Shown: positions 46,945-60,300, numbered from the stretch's first letter. The stretch is DNA of 64,000 nucleotides from Ailanthus altissimus (GCA_946807835.1 OX327686.1:12896001-12960000), one strand, 5' to 3'. Made by a program: numbers and translations. Notes: a model not told the origin generated them from the sequence alone.

Positions 46945-49674
46945 CTTCTATTTTTGTAGCCTTTGAGAAAATGGTGAAGGTGGATGCGGAAACTGAACTG
47001 TAAGTTTTTGCTGAGCTTTACTAGTTTGTGCTGCTACATTTAAATTTTTCTGCATTTCTTTACTATTTTTTGCATTTTTCTGCTGTTACACATTATGTCC
47101 TGTAGTAAATTCTGCACTTTTGCACTGTTTTCTTCATCACATTCTACATTTTTCTCTATTTCTACATTGTTTGACTGCAACTCTTTGCCACTTCTCAAAG
47201 AAATAGCTTTGTATTACTCCTTATCCCCTCTTGGATTAGTTTCAGTATTGCTTGGTAAAGTCCCTTGAGGTCGGTTATTTAAGGCTGCAACAAGTTGTCC
47301 CATTTGAGTCTCTAGAATTTTCAAAGATGCAGAATAGTTTTGTAAGATAGCATTATTAGACTTCATATATTGCATAAACATTTCTTCCAAGGTTGATTTC
47401 TTTTTTTCTGGGGGATGAAATCAGAATGGGTTAGGTTTAAGTTGCTGCCCTCGGTTGTTACCCTAAGAAACATTAGGATGATTCCTCAACCCCGGATTAT
47501 AATAGTTTGAGTGTGAATTATTCTGCTGTCTATTATAATTCCCCATATAGTTTGCTAACTCCATGCATTTCCTATTCATGCAATTGTCACCACATAAGTC
47601 ACAAGTCGCATTTTGGGTCTTGACAACTGATAAAGGTTCATTAAGTCTAATATTTTCATCTTCCAAACTTAATATTTGTTCGCAGAAATTAAGATTATTT
47701 GGCTTTAGATATATTTTATTATTATTTTTATAGGTTTGAAGTCAATGGAGTAAATATGGTCAAAACTCTAATAAAAATAAGCAAAAAACATCAAATTTGC
47801 TACAGTAACGATCTACAGTAATACGCTACAGTGATTATTCTACAATACCCATCGCTGCGGTGACCAAAATAGTGCCTCAGCACTGCAGCGACCAGGATTC
47901 AACACCACAGTGCCCATGGCTGTGAACAGTAACTCATGAACATTATTTTTGCTACAGTAACGCATGAACAGTAATTTGATGACAAAAACCCTAATTGAAA
48001 GATAAGAGAAGAAAAGAGGCAAAAACTTAGAGAGAATTAATAACACAAATCCAAAGATCAAAGGCAAAGATTGAAGAACCAAGATCAAGATTCAAGCTTC
48101 AAATCAAGATTTAGCGAGAAGCAAATCAAGGAGTCACTTTAATTAGTTTTTCTTCTCTTTCATTATCATTATGTTCTTCTTCTTGTTGATCCTTATGAAT
48201 TGGTTTGATACTTTTGGTTTTGTGATGGGCTAAATTGTTCATCTAAGGTTAGACTATATGAACCTAGTATGAATTTGGATTGTGTTAGTTTTTAGTTTAT
48301 AAACTTGATACATTCAATTGATTCATTCTATCTTGTGTTTAATGCTTTCATTATACCTGATCAATATTTTGAATAATTGAGGAACCATGATGAACTCGAC
48401 GGAGGGATTCATATGTTTAGCCTATGATAGTTTAATGCATGATTATAGGGTAACAACTATGAGTTCCATCTAGGATAGACATATACTTAAGTGACATGTA
48501 TAGTATAATTTAGACTTGATATTAATGAATTACATTCTGATTTGATTACCATAGACAGAGGCTTATGATGAGATTAGTGTCTAAGTAAAAGTGGTTAATG
48601 AGTCCAATGAAATATTAGGGGATGAGTCAAAACCCCAGATTATCTTTATTTGTGAATTTTATCTTTTACTTTTGTTTAGTTTAATTAATAGAATTAGATT
48701 AGATAAATAAATTTCAGATTTTAGTTTTCTGAATAAAAGTTAAGTAGGTACAATTTTAGTACTTAATTTATAGAATTAGATCGTATAATCCCTGTGGGAT
48801 CGATACTTGGACTTAAAATCCTATATTACTTGATACGATAGCGTGCGCTTGTACTTAGCTAGTAAAGCATCAATCAACAGCATTTAAATAATCAAATCTT
48901 TTAGTTAAAATGGTGATCTGTGTAGCCAATGCATTGAATGCATCAATCTCATAAACTCCGACAACCTTCCTTGGTGCAACTCTTTCAGCAGGCCATTGAT
49001 AACTATTTGATGCCATCTCTTCTAGTAACTCATATGCTTCATCTGTGGATTTGTTCATCAGAGTTCCTCCAATAGTAGCATAAAAAATTATCCTTAAATG
49101 ACCTATTAGCCCATTGTAGAGCGTTTGGACTAATAACCATTTAGGAACTCCATAATGAGGACACTTCCTTAACACGTCCTTGAATCGCTTCTATGCCTCA
49201 TATAATGACTCACCTTCAATATACACAAATAAGGTGATGTCATTCTTTATCTTAGTTATCTTAGCTGGTGGGAAAAATTTTTCTAAGATCTTATGTGCTA
49301 GGTCATCCCACGTTGATATGGATCCTGATGGTAATGACATCAAACAGCTTTTAGCCTTGTCCCTCAATGAGAAAGGAAATAGTCACAACCTGATGGCATC
49401 ATCTGAGACTCCATTGAACTTGAATGTGTTACAAATCTCTAAGAAATTCATGATATGCATGTTGGGATCATCATTAGGAGCTCCACTGAATTGCACAAAT
49501 TCCTTAAACATCTGAAGTACTTGGCTTAATCTCAAAGTTATTTGAATTAACAGTTGGGCACCAAATACTAGACTGAATGCCTTCTGTTATAGGAACAGTA
49601 TAATCCCTCAACGATCTCTGCTAATTCATAGGCTCAAACATTGGATTATTGATATTGCTGTGATTCTCTGCCAT
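46945..49674 (-). pseudogene. Athila-like gag, broken and interrupted by an LTR
   Basis: The inferred start is at 49672-49674 (MAENHSNINN); an early stop follows MFEPMN. Conserved gag core sequence is readable on the minus strand at about 49180-49520 (ICNTFKFNGVSDDAI, FFPPAKITKIKNDIT) and continues at 48870-49175 (RKCPHYGVPKWLLVQTLYNG). After the LTR insertion it continues near 47463-47666 with a zinc-finger-like CDLCGDNCMNRKC and NYNRQQNN. Residues 47000-47400 are Asn/Gln-rich and degenerate. Confidence 0.85.
47700..48872 (+). mobile_element. Solo LTR (Athila-type) inserted in gag, opposite orientation
   Basis: Plus-strand LTR beginning about TGGCTTTAGAT and ending about AAAGCATCA. Its last ~90 bp (GGGATCGATACTTGGACTT, TTACTTGATACGATAGCG) match the element-sense end of the host Athila-like LTR in reverse complement, and also the end of the LTR near 54869. 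It also carries TTTAGCCTATGAT-like and ACCATAGACA motifs shared with those LTRs. No target duplication was resolved, so the borders are approximate. It holds a GC dyad cluster near 47850-47930. Confidence 0.65.
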
Positions 49675-49897
49675 ATTTCTATTTTGATATTGTTCACGTC
49701 AAAGTCTTCTGAATGTTCTTTCAATCTCAAGATTAAAAGAAGTTAAATCTTCGCTCTTAGTTCTTCACATGAACTGTCAAAATAAAAAATAAAGATGATA
49801 ACTGAAATGGAGAAAGAAAAAATAATAATAAAATAAAATCTGAAGTAAAAGTAAGATAGTATGGTATTAGTATCAATCTAAGAACAGATAAAAATAG

Positions 49898-49915
49898 TCT
49901 CCGGCAACGAAGTCA
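49898..49915 (-). other. Primer binding site of the Athila-like element (tRNA-Asp type)
   Basis: On the minus strand TGACTTCGTTGCCGGAGA lies a few bases after the 5' LTR. It differs at four positions from TGGCGCCGTTGCCGGGGA, the Athila primer site complementary to the 3' end of tRNA-Asp. At least three of the changes are transitions or lie at CpG sites. Confidence 0.75.
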
Positions 49916-49921
49916 AAAACT

Positions 49922-51329
49922 TGATGTATGATTTAATATCTAGCGTAAGTGAACGCTTTTGTATCAAGTAATATAGGACTAAGTTCATATTATCGATCCC
50001 ATAAAGACTATTGTTTCTATTTTTTGAATCAATCACTAAAATTACTCTATTTTACCTTTATCTAGAAAAACTTCTAAGATGAAGTTTAACTAACTATACT
50101 ACCGCTATCAAATTAAACCTAATTAAATATCACAAGCACTCAAAGATAAAATTCACTAGTTTAAGTTATCTAGGGTTTCGATGTATCCCCTAGTATTTCA
50201 TTGAATTCTTTAACCCCTTAGTTGTTCCCTTACTACCAATTGATTGGCTAGACACTGATTTCATTATAAGCTTCTGTCGAAATTCGAATGATAATATCAC
50301 ACCCTAACAATTACCTATATGTCTATGGTAATCCGAATAAGATGCAACTCATTAAAAATAAGTCTAAATCAAATCATACATGCCACGAGGTATATGTCTA
50401 TCATAGATAGAACTCATAGTCTAAATCAAATCATACATGCCACGTAGGTATATGTCTATCCTAGATAGAATTCATAGATATTACCTTATAATCATGCATT
50501 AATCGACCCTAGGCTAAACACATGAATCCTTTTGTCAAAGTTATCATGGTTTCTAAACAATCAAAATAATGATTAAGTATAATGAAAAGCATTAAGCACA
50601 GATGGATTGAATCAATTATGGCATATAAGTTCACAACTAAGAGTTCAAAAGATTCAATTACATACTAGGTTCAATAACATCGAACCCTAGATCAAAAGTA
50701 TTTAGCTCATGCTTACAACAAGAGTATCAAAGCAAAAATACAAAAATATCATGAACAAGATCATCTCTTAAGATTAAGAAAAAAAAAAACAAGTGACGTC
50801 TTGATTTGTTCTCCTTTCTCTTGACTTGAATGCCCGAGAATTGGTTCTTCACTCTTCAATAAATTTACTTTGATATCTTAAATTCGATGTGTATCCATTG
50901 CTTGTGTTTTCCTCCCTGACAAGTCTCTCTATGTTTTACTCAAAAGAGTGTTTTTATTGATATCAGAAACCTTAAGTGTGATAAGCTTCGAATCCCCTTG
51001 AAATATGAGAGTTGAGAGAAGTATTTAAACATTGCACGAGCACCGTGGCGCTGGGAACTCAACGCCGCAACACTGGGTACGGGCAATGCGAGATGGGCGA
51101 TCTTTGATGGGCGCCATGGTGCCCAGCCACATGCTGTGTTACTTTCGTCTTTTGAGCGAATCTCACTTGTTCCTCGCCCGAATCGCCTCCTGATTGGTTC
51201 TATGTGTCACATTTTCCCTCATGCACCTATTTAAAATAAAAAACACAATTAAATAGTTAAATATTTATAATTTAAAGTAAAATACCCAAGTTAAAGTGCT
51301 AAAATACTATTACCATTATACTATTATCA
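49922..51329 (-). repeat. Athila-like 5' LTR (right copy, 1408 bp)
   Basis: Partner of 38374-39757. It carries a short internal duplication of a segment around ATAGTCTAAATCAAATCATACATGCC (about 50365-50470) that the left LTR lacks. It also has its own version of the GC-rich cluster (51035-51140). Confidence 0.92.
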
Positions 51330-51334
51330 TATCC

Positions 51335-52258
51335 CTCAAGGGCCTTGGCCTAGGTTCAATTAAAGATGATTAAAAAATTAAATTTGAATTGAGACAGGGA
51401 AAAATTCAGGAACTTAGAAAAAGCCTGACTTGAAAGAGCCTGAAAAACACAATTTTGTTTAGGTACAGATTGTAGTTAAGTAAACACATTGAATACAGAA
51501 ATAGAGATTATATTAGTAAAAGTATGCTAGGCACTAATCTTTAGGACTATTTCTGCCCATCTAAAAATAATTTTTTGGTGTAAAAAGGTTGAATAATAGT
51601 ATAGCCTTTTGGATTCAACGACTAGATTTGAATGTTGTAGAAGTGTACACTTAAAGGCAATACACAAGAAACAATAAGTTTTGTTTGTAATTTGGAAAGA
51701 GTAGAGTAAGATAGAGCAAAATTGTAGAAAAAGCAAGAAAAAATTTGGTATCTCACGATTTTTACAAATCACTAATTTATAAAGTGATGGTTGCTGTTCC
51801 GACAGCCACTAAACCTTTACCAATAGTCACTAAGACTATTATTCATGGTTGCTATTTAGACAACTACATCCTCGCCAATAGTCATTTAGATAATTTATTG
51901 CTAAGAAAATACATCTTTGCCAATAGTCACTTGGGCAATTACTTTATCTTATAACTAACTTCAAATTTAAATTCAAAATATTTAAAGAATTTGAATTATT
52001 TTGAATTTAAATTTAATACTTAAGCCTAAAATGCCCTCCCTCCCTCCCCCCCGCACAAAAAAAATAAAAAATAACAATAGGCCAACTTAAATACCCTCCC
52101 GGGAGGGTTAGGCTTGCCCTAGTCTATTCTTATACGCATAAAGTTTATTGGGTTTTCTTTGTTACCACACCATAGTAAAAAAGTTATATATAAAGCTTTA
52201 GTATGAATTATTTCTCTTCCATGTGGGATATGGTATTTGAAAATACCTTCGATATTCA
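51335..52258 (-). repeat. Probable 3' LTR of a second, decayed copia element
   Basis: On the minus strand a purine run AAGGGGGGG (52266-52274) precedes TGAATATCGAAGG (from 52258 downward), as expected for PPT followed by LTR start. Sequences resembling copia RNase H and RT lie to the right on the same strand (54870-57200). The left end of this LTR is not defined and its right-hand partner was not found. A GC palindrome ACCCTCCCGGGAGGGT lies at 52093-52108. The 81-codon minus frame and 69-codon plus frame here are not recognisable genes. Confidence 0.4.
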
Positions 52259-52357
52259 TTATAATCCCCCCCTTCATATTCAAAATACATGAGATATATC
52301 AACCCTAATTTTTAAATAAAATTTTAATGTATATGAGCTAGATTTTCATCTCTCGAA

Positions 52358-54869
52358 TTTAATATTTTTTCTAATTAATTAAATAATATTTGGCTGTTTA
52401 TGAAGTTTAATGATAATTTATAAGTTTTCAATCATTCGACATGAAGATACTAGAAATTAGACAAAAATCAAGGAGAATTCAAGAAAAAGGCACAGCACTG
52501 CGATGTTCCAAATATAATGTCATGGCACTCAACTCAAAGGCCCTAGCATTGTAAGGCTCTACAACCATTGCCACGACCCTTAATTGAAAATCCAAACCAC
52601 ATATGTTTTGGTTTTAACACCGTAGTGGTTAAGTTAGAGAGTTTAGCTCTGCGGTGGTCAAAACCCAGAACTGCAGCGCTCATATAATAAAAGAGAAAAT
52701 TTCAAAAAATCCTAATCAGACTTGGACTTGAAGAAATGCTTCATGGCTATGAAGACCTATACCAAAAAGACATACAAGCAAGAGCAACAAACAAAAGCAA
52801 CTTGAAAGAGAGATTAAGGCAAGATGTGAAGATTAAAGAGAATAATTGTCCTGCAAGTTAGAGAGAGAAAGTGAAGATTCAAGGCTACCAACTTTATTTA
52901 AACTCTTTATTTATCTTAGATTCATTGTTTTTCTTTATGATGTCGTTGAATTATTGCTTTAGTATTCTCTTATTCATCGTGAACTAAATTTCTTTATCTA
53001 TGGTTGCAACTCTTGGACTTAATATATAGTTGAATTTTATTATCTCTCTTATTTTTATGAACTCAATAAATTGAATTGTTCATTTTATCTATGCTTAATT
53101 CTTTCTTTATTTATGACCAATATATTGATTATTTAAGGAACTATAATGAACTCGATAAAGAAATTTATGTGTTTAGCTTATAGTAGAATGATATATGATT
53201 ATAGTGTAATAGTTATGAGTTTCATATAGGATTGAAATATACCTATAAAACATATATGATGTTAATAGATCAATCCTTGATGAGTCTTATCTTTGTTTGA
53301 TTACTATAGACATATAGGTAGTTGTTTGGATAAGATATAGTCATTTGATCATCGACAGAGGCTTATAATGAGATTAGGGATCTAGTCAACAATTCATAGT
53401 TGAGGGATTAAGATAATAGGGTAATTGGTTCAATAAAATATTATGGGATAAGTTGTAATTATAGGTTCTTTCTTCGACGTGAATTAATTAAATCAGTTAA
53501 ACTTTAATATTTTTTCTAATTAATTAAATAATATTTGGCTATTTATGAAGTTTATTGATAATTTATAGGTTTTCAATCATTTGACGTGAAGATACGGGAA
53601 ATTAGACAAAAATCAAGGAGAATTCAAGAAAAAGGCATAACATTGCAGTGTTCCAGATTTAATGTCACAACACCCAACTCAAAGGCCCCAGCATCGTGAC
53701 ACTCTACAACAATCGCCACGATGCTCAATTGAAAATTCAAACTACATATGTTTTGGTTTTAGTACCGCAGTGTTGAAGTTAGAGAGTCTATATGTGGTGG
53801 TCAAAACCCAATACTGCAACGCTCATACAATAAAAAAGGAAATTTCAAAAGTCCTAATCAGACTTGGACTCAAAGAAATGCTACTTCATGGCTACGAAGA
53901 CCTATAAATAAACCCTTTTGGAGGCCAAAAAGATATACAAGCAAGAACAACAAATAAAAGCAACTTGAAAGAGAGATTAAAGCAAGATGTAAAGGTTAAT
54001 GAGAATAATTTTTCTGCAAGTTAGAGAGAGAAAGTGAATATTCAAGGCTACCAACTTTGTTTAAACTCTTTATTTATCTTAGATTCATTATTTTTCTTTA
54101 TAATGTCTTTAAATTATCGCTTTAGTATTCTCTTATTCATCATGAACTAAATTTCTTTATCTATGGTTGTAACTCTTGGACCTAATATATAATTAAATTT
54201 TATTATCTCTCTTATTTTTATGAACTCAATAAATTAAATTGTTGACTTTATCTGTGGTTAATTCTTTCTTCATATATAGCCAATATATTGATTGTTTAAA
54301 GAACAATAATGAACTCGATAAAGAAATTTATGTATTTAGCATATAGTAGAATGATATATGATCATAGTGTAATAGTTATAAGTTTCATATAGGATTGAAA
54401 TATACCTATAAAACATATATGATATTAATAGATTAATCATTGATGAGTCTTATCTTTATCTGATTACTATAGACATATAGGTAGTTGTTAGGATAAGATA
54501 TAATCATTTGACCATCGACAGAGGTTTATGATGAGATTAGGAATCTAGCCAATAATTTATAATTGAGGGATTAAGATAAAAAGGTAATTGGTTCAATAAA
54601 ATATTAGGGGATAAGTTATAACCATAGGTTCTTTCTTCACTAGCAATTCAACTTATTTGCTTAATATCTTTTATCTTGTTTAATTAGGTTATATTAGTTT
54701 AGCTTTAAATCAATTTTACCTTAGTTTGGATAAAAGTGAGAAGTTCTAATTTTGGTACTTAGTAAATAATAGGTTAAACAAACTCTCTATAGGAATAATA
54801 TTCGGACTCAATTCCTATGTTACTTGTTACGATAGTGTATACTTGCACTTAAGTAGAAAATATATAACA
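52358..54869 (+). mobile_element. Athila-type LTR with a 1145-bp tandem duplication, inserted in copia remnant
   Basis: A block starting TTTAATATTTTTTCTAATTA at 52358 recurs at 53503, and the similarity runs on for about 1.1 kb. Both copies have TTTGGCT near their start (52390, 53535) and share GATGAGATTAGG near the end. Only the second copy continues into the LTR terminus (TTACTTGTTACGATAGTG, near 54820-54840), which matches the ends of the other Athila-type LTRs in this window. The first copy is thus a truncated tandem copy. Each carries GC-rich dyads near its start. Small frames inside are spurious. Confidence 0.7.
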
Positions 54870-57200
54870 CTTAGTGCTTTTCAAGCTATGAACCAGTCAC
54901 TGAACAATTAATCATGTTTTATAAGAATTAGATGAAACATAAAGCTTCTATAAACCTTTATTCCTTGAGTGTAAGATAGAGAATTAATTGTTCACATTAA
55001 TTTCTCTATTGACTTGTTTTCCTAGTATTCATGATGCTTTACAGATATCTACCTAGCTCTTATAGAAACTGACCTAATTCCACACTTAGATAGGTGAATC
55101 TCCATCAAATGTATTTTTTTTGTTTAAATGCAGCACTACACAACATTTGGCTATGGAATTCATTAAACGTTTATACCCATCCTTTATTTTTTCATTGTAG
55201 AAAGTACTACCTAACCTTGGTAAGGACTCACAGTTATTTATTCAGTATTACAACAAGACAACAAGTGGTTTTTTATTACCCTTATGAATCTAATTTAAAG
55301 GATCTCTAATCCTTTATTTTTTCATTGTAGAAAGTACTACCTAACCTTGGTAAGGACTCATAGTTATTTATTCAGTATTACAACAAGACAACAAATGGTT
55401 TTTTATTACCCTTATGAATCTAATTTAAAGGATTTCTAATCATATGGGTGGGGTTATGATCACTCTTGCCTTATATTTTAGGCAGAAGCCTCATCCCTTT
55501 CGACGTTTGTGCCACTAATAATCTATTTAGTGGCTTAGTTAGAGTATCAATCAAATTCAATTGTAACCTTACAATTTAGACTCACTGCCCCATATTTTAA
55601 CAGCTATTTAATTATAATTTACCTTAGACATATATGTCTACTTTTTTCATTATAAATTTTGCTTTTAGCTTTAGCTCTAGCAGCCTAACTGTCACAATGG
55701 ATTAAAATTAATGTAATAAGGTGAGAATTAATAGGAAGATCTACTATGAGTGTTCTCAACCACTCAACTTCTGAACATGCCTTTTCTAAGGCTATTAGTT
55801 CAAACTCTATAATAGATCAAGCTATGATGTTTGTTCAGTGGATTTCCAAGATACAAACCCCCCTAAGGTAAACACAAATTTACTAGTAGATTTGATTTTG
55901 TTGGACTCAGAAATCTAATTTACATCACTATAACCTTCCAAAACATGTGGATATCTACCATATAAGAGCTCATAATTCATTGTGCCTCTCAAATATCTTA
56001 CAAGTCTATCTAAGGCAATCTAATACTATTTTCTTAGATTTTGAGTATATCTATTCAATCTGCCTATTGAATATGCTATATCAAGCATGGAACTATACAT
56101 CAAGTACATGAAGCTATCGATAATTTGAATATATTGGATCTGATTAACACTATGTTTTATTTTTCAAAAGCTAAGTATTAGCATCATAAAGTGTTAAGAC
56201 CGATTTGCATTCAAAATACCTCAACTTCTTTAAGAGCTTCTCGATATAGTGTTCTTCGAATAACATGAGACTATCACAAGTTTTCACTATCTTAATTCCA
56301 ATGATTACATTTGCTTCTCCCATATCCTTCATATTGAAGTTTTAATAAAGGAACATTTTGATCTTAATTATTATTTTCATACGATGACTAAATATTAACA
56401 TATCTTCCATATAAAGTCAAATGATGAATTTTTTTTTCCGTATCAATGGATTTAAATAGACGCATTTGTGTGAGTCATTAATCATATAACCATTTAATAC
56501 TAAAACATGGTCAAATTTTTTATGTCACTGTTAGGGGCTTGTTTCAGACCATATAAGGACTTAACAAGTTTGCATACTTTATGCGTTGTTCCTGAAACTA
56601 TACAACCTTCCAACTATTTTATTTAAATTTTTTCATCTAAATATCAATTTAGAAAATTAGTTTTATTATCCATTTGATGAATATATAAATTATGAATAGG
56701 AGCTAGGGCAATTAAGACTCTAATGGATGCTATTTTTGTTATAGGAGTATAAGTATCAAAGTAATCTAATTCTTTCTTTTGTACGAACTCTTTGACAACT
56801 AATCTTGCATTATATTAGTTTATTGACCCATCATTCTTTAGTTTCTTTTTGAAAATCTATTTACAATCAATTGGTTTGGTTCTAGGAGGCTAGCTAACAA
56901 ATTGTCATACATGACTATTTATAATTGTGTCTATTTCATTATTGACAACCTCTTTCTATAAAGGGGCATCATGAGAAGTCATTGACTCTTTAAAGGTTTA
57001 AGGGTCTTTTTTTATAAGAAATAAATAAATTTATTTCTAAAATTAGTGGCTTTTTCATCTTTTTACTTCTCCTAAATTTGTTATCAGAACTTTCTAGAGG
57101 ATTATTTTGAACTTCTATTTGAGGCATTGATTTTTCAATTTAAATTTTCTTAGGAAATACTATTTAAAGAATTTAGCATTCTTGGATTCAATAACAGTGT
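54870..57200 (-). pseudogene. Second copia pol remnant (RNase H to RT), heavily decayed
   Basis: The minus-strand translation shows, among many stops, EFELIALEKACSEVEWLR (about 55745-55810, RNase H) and KSLYGLKQAP (about 56530-56575, RT). It also shows a segment like QMDNKTNFLN (about 56640-56680, RT). Order and strand are those of copia. The remnant is separated from its probable 3' LTR by the inserted Athila-type LTR. A 130-bp tandem duplication lies at 55180-55439. Integrase and gag are not recognisable. Confidence 0.7.
55180..55439. repeat. 130-bp tandem duplication in the copia remnant
   Basis: Units 55180-55309 and 55310-55439 start TCCTTTATTTTTTCATTGTA and differ at only a few positions, indicating a young duplication in old sequence. 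Confidence 0.93.
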
Positions 57201-57329
57201 TTGCATTAAACACTTTATTTGTATATTCAATCACTCTAAATCTATATGTAATACTGATCTAGGCAATACCCTATGAACATATAGTAAATTAATGTTTGTT
57301 GTTAGACATTCCTATGCTTGATTTTCAAA

Positions 57330-60300
57330 ATGGGTTAGATGATTTTTATTTGCTGAAATTAAGGTTTTTTGGTCCGAGATTCACATGGAAGGGTGTGGGG
57401 GCAAGATGGAGAAGTAAGTTTTGAAAGACTAGATAGAGCTATTTGTTGCGAGGGTTAGAAGTCTTTATTCCTACGTACAAAAGTCTATCATATGGATTTC
57501 TATTGCTTGAATCATTGACCAATTCACATCTCTTTAGAACCTATTTGTACAGCACAAACTGGTGGCTAACGTAGATTTAAATTCGAACCATTTTGGCTAC
57601 GTGATTCCTCATACAAGGAATTTATAGCTAATGCTTGGTAAATTGCATTAGATCCTTTCCCATAAAAATTGCAAAATAAAGAAGTTAGAAAGGGGGCTAG
57701 ACACTTTAATTCTTAAGGAAGAACAACATTGGCAGCAACGGGCATTAATTAATTGGCTACAATGTGGGGATCAAAACACTTTTTCTATGCCAAGGCTTCT
57801 AACCGTAGTGCAAAAAATTACTATTAGAGACTTTTTTAACTCTTCGAATAGATGGTGTAAGTTGGAAAAATTTGCACCCACTTTTAGGATCTATTCCTTT
57901 TGGCTAAACCAAATGTGATGCGAATGGCTTATTTGTTTCAAGGCTGTCAGACTAGGCTATCTAATAATTTGGTCTTGCTCTTGGAAGAGCCATTCACAAC
58001 TTTTGAAGTTCATAAAGCTGTTTTCTCTATAGGTTTACATAAGGCATTAAGATTAGATGAATTTCATGATGCATTTTCTACCAACATTGTTGGGATATTG
58101 TAGATGTTGATGTGACAAACTTCTGTCTGGGTTTTCTGAATAATAATGAGTCGCTGGAGGTTATCAATAAGATTAATGTGGTCGTGATCCAAAAAAATGA
58201 CTCTTTGTCCACTGTTGAAGATTTTAGACCTATTAGTCTCTGAAATGTCACTTAACAATTGCTTGAAGCTAGTTTTTCCTGAAGTAATCTCTAATAATCA
58301 AAGAACTCTTATTCCTGACCACTTGATAACCAATAAAATCATAGTAGGATTTGAGCTTATGTATTCTCTCCAATGGAGGATTTCTGGTTCTGTGTGTTTT
58401 ATAGCCTTGAAGTTAGATATGAATAAGGTATAGGGGTGCCCATTATCTCTATATTTGTTCCTCTTATATTCAGAGAGTTTTTCTTATCTACTTAATAGGG
58501 CTGAAGATTTTGGGGAGTTTAGTGGCTTTGCTTGTGCTCGTAACGGTTCACTAGTTAATTATCTATTTTTCATTTTACATATGATAGTATCATTTTATAT
58601 CAAGCCAACATTTCAGATTAGTTATCTATTATCTGCATTATTTCCACTTTTACCGAGGTTTCTGGGCAGCAGATCAACTTTTAGAAATCTTCAGTTACAT
58701 ATAGCCCTAATACTATTTATGGAGTTCAGCAGGCTATTTTGTCTTTATTAGAGATCCCATGCATTGAGCCACATGCCTGTTATCTCAGTCTTTCATAAAT
58801 TGTTGGCAAAAACAAGTGGGCTATTTTACAGTATATTATAGATTGGCTATGGAGTCGACTTTAGATATGAAGTTCAAAATAATTTTTAGTAGATGGTAAG
58901 ATTGTGCTTATTTAGGTTGTTGTGCAAGCAATACCCATATTTTTTTTATGTTTATATCCTTGTTGCCAGTTTCAGTTATCTATAAGTTATCTAATTTGAT
59001 CAGAAGATTTGGGAGGGGGTTGTACCAGGATGCTGCAAAAATAAATTGGCTCAAATGGGGCCTGGTTTATCTTCTTAAACATGATGGAGGCCTGAGTTTT
59101 AAGGACTTATTTTTATTCAACAAAGCCTTATTAGAAAAGCAAGGATGGCCACATCCTCAGTAACCTAGAGTTCCAAGCCTTTAAAATTTTGAAAAATAAG
59201 TATTTTCCTTTTCAATCTTTTCTGGAAGCCTCTAAGAGACTTGGTGATTCCTTCTTATAGCATAGTCTTCTAGGGAGAAAATATCTATTGAACCTTAGAG
59301 TAACATTGTGTATGGGTAATGGTTCTTTCATAGCCTTATTTACTGACCCTTGGATTTCATGGCCTCTTTCATTTACTTCCATCACGCCTAGTTATGGGAA
59401 TGATATCTATGAGGTATCCAATGTAATTCTTCCTAGTTGAGGATGAGATGTACACTTACTCTAATCTTTGTTATAGAAAGTAGATATGCAGTTTATATTA
59501 CCTATCTCGGTTGGTACATTTGGAACTTCAAATAAGTTGTTATGGCTTACCATTTTGGGGTGACATTGAATACTGATAAAGGCAGTTATGGCTTCTTGTC
59601 TATGCGTCCATAGTAGAGGAAGCTTTAGGAATTGAATATACCACCAAAGGTGAAGGTTTTCATGTGCTGAGCTTGTTTGAATTTGTTACCTACCAATTCA
59701 AATTTGGCAATTCATGGGATAGACATTGCTAGAGTATATCATTGATGTATGGATGATAAGAAGTCGGTTGCTCATCCTTATTTACATGCCCTTTTTCTAA
59801 TGCAGTGTGGAAATTAAGTGCCTTTGCTAGTAAGTAAGGATAGAAAATTTCTTGATATCTTTGTTAATGCCTCCCTTCAATATGTTGAATGCACTTGTTT
59901 GTTGTTGTAGAGGTGCTGAAAGGTGTGGAACTTGATGCTATTTCAGAACATGGTGGAAAATCCAAGATAAGTTCTTAATTCGGCAAGATTTATTCTCTTT
60001 GAATTTCAAGTAACCAAAACACGCTCTAATGGAGATTTTATAGTTCATTGTGGTGTTGTTCTCCGAGATTATGATGATGATGATGAAGATTCACTTGATG
60101 GACAGACAGCTTCTGTTCATATATTTTATGGCCAATCAAACTATGTTGTTGCTGCTTACGACATTGGCAACGAAGGTGGTCTTGATAACCCTACTCTCGG
60201 GGGGCTTTATTAATGGATGCATTGGTCGTGATAAAGTAGATCCAGATGGTCATGCTTTTGGTGAGATTACTCCTTGAAATCCTGGTGGTCAAGTGAATCA

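Larger units (their letters stand above)
38374..51329 (-). mobile_element. Athila-like Ty3/gypsy LTR retrotransposon, complete but decayed
   Basis: LTRs at 38374-39757 and 49922-51329 have TGATG...TATCA ends on the plus strand. A perfect target duplication TATCC flanks the element (38369-38373 and 51330-51334). On the minus strand the order is PBS (tRNA-Asp type), gag, protease, RT, RNase H, integrase, then an extra ORF after pol. That order and the gag start MAENHSNINNPMFEPMN fit the Athila lineage. Many stops and frameshifts make it inactive. A foreign LTR in plus orientation interrupts gag at about 47700-48872. Confidence 0.93.
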
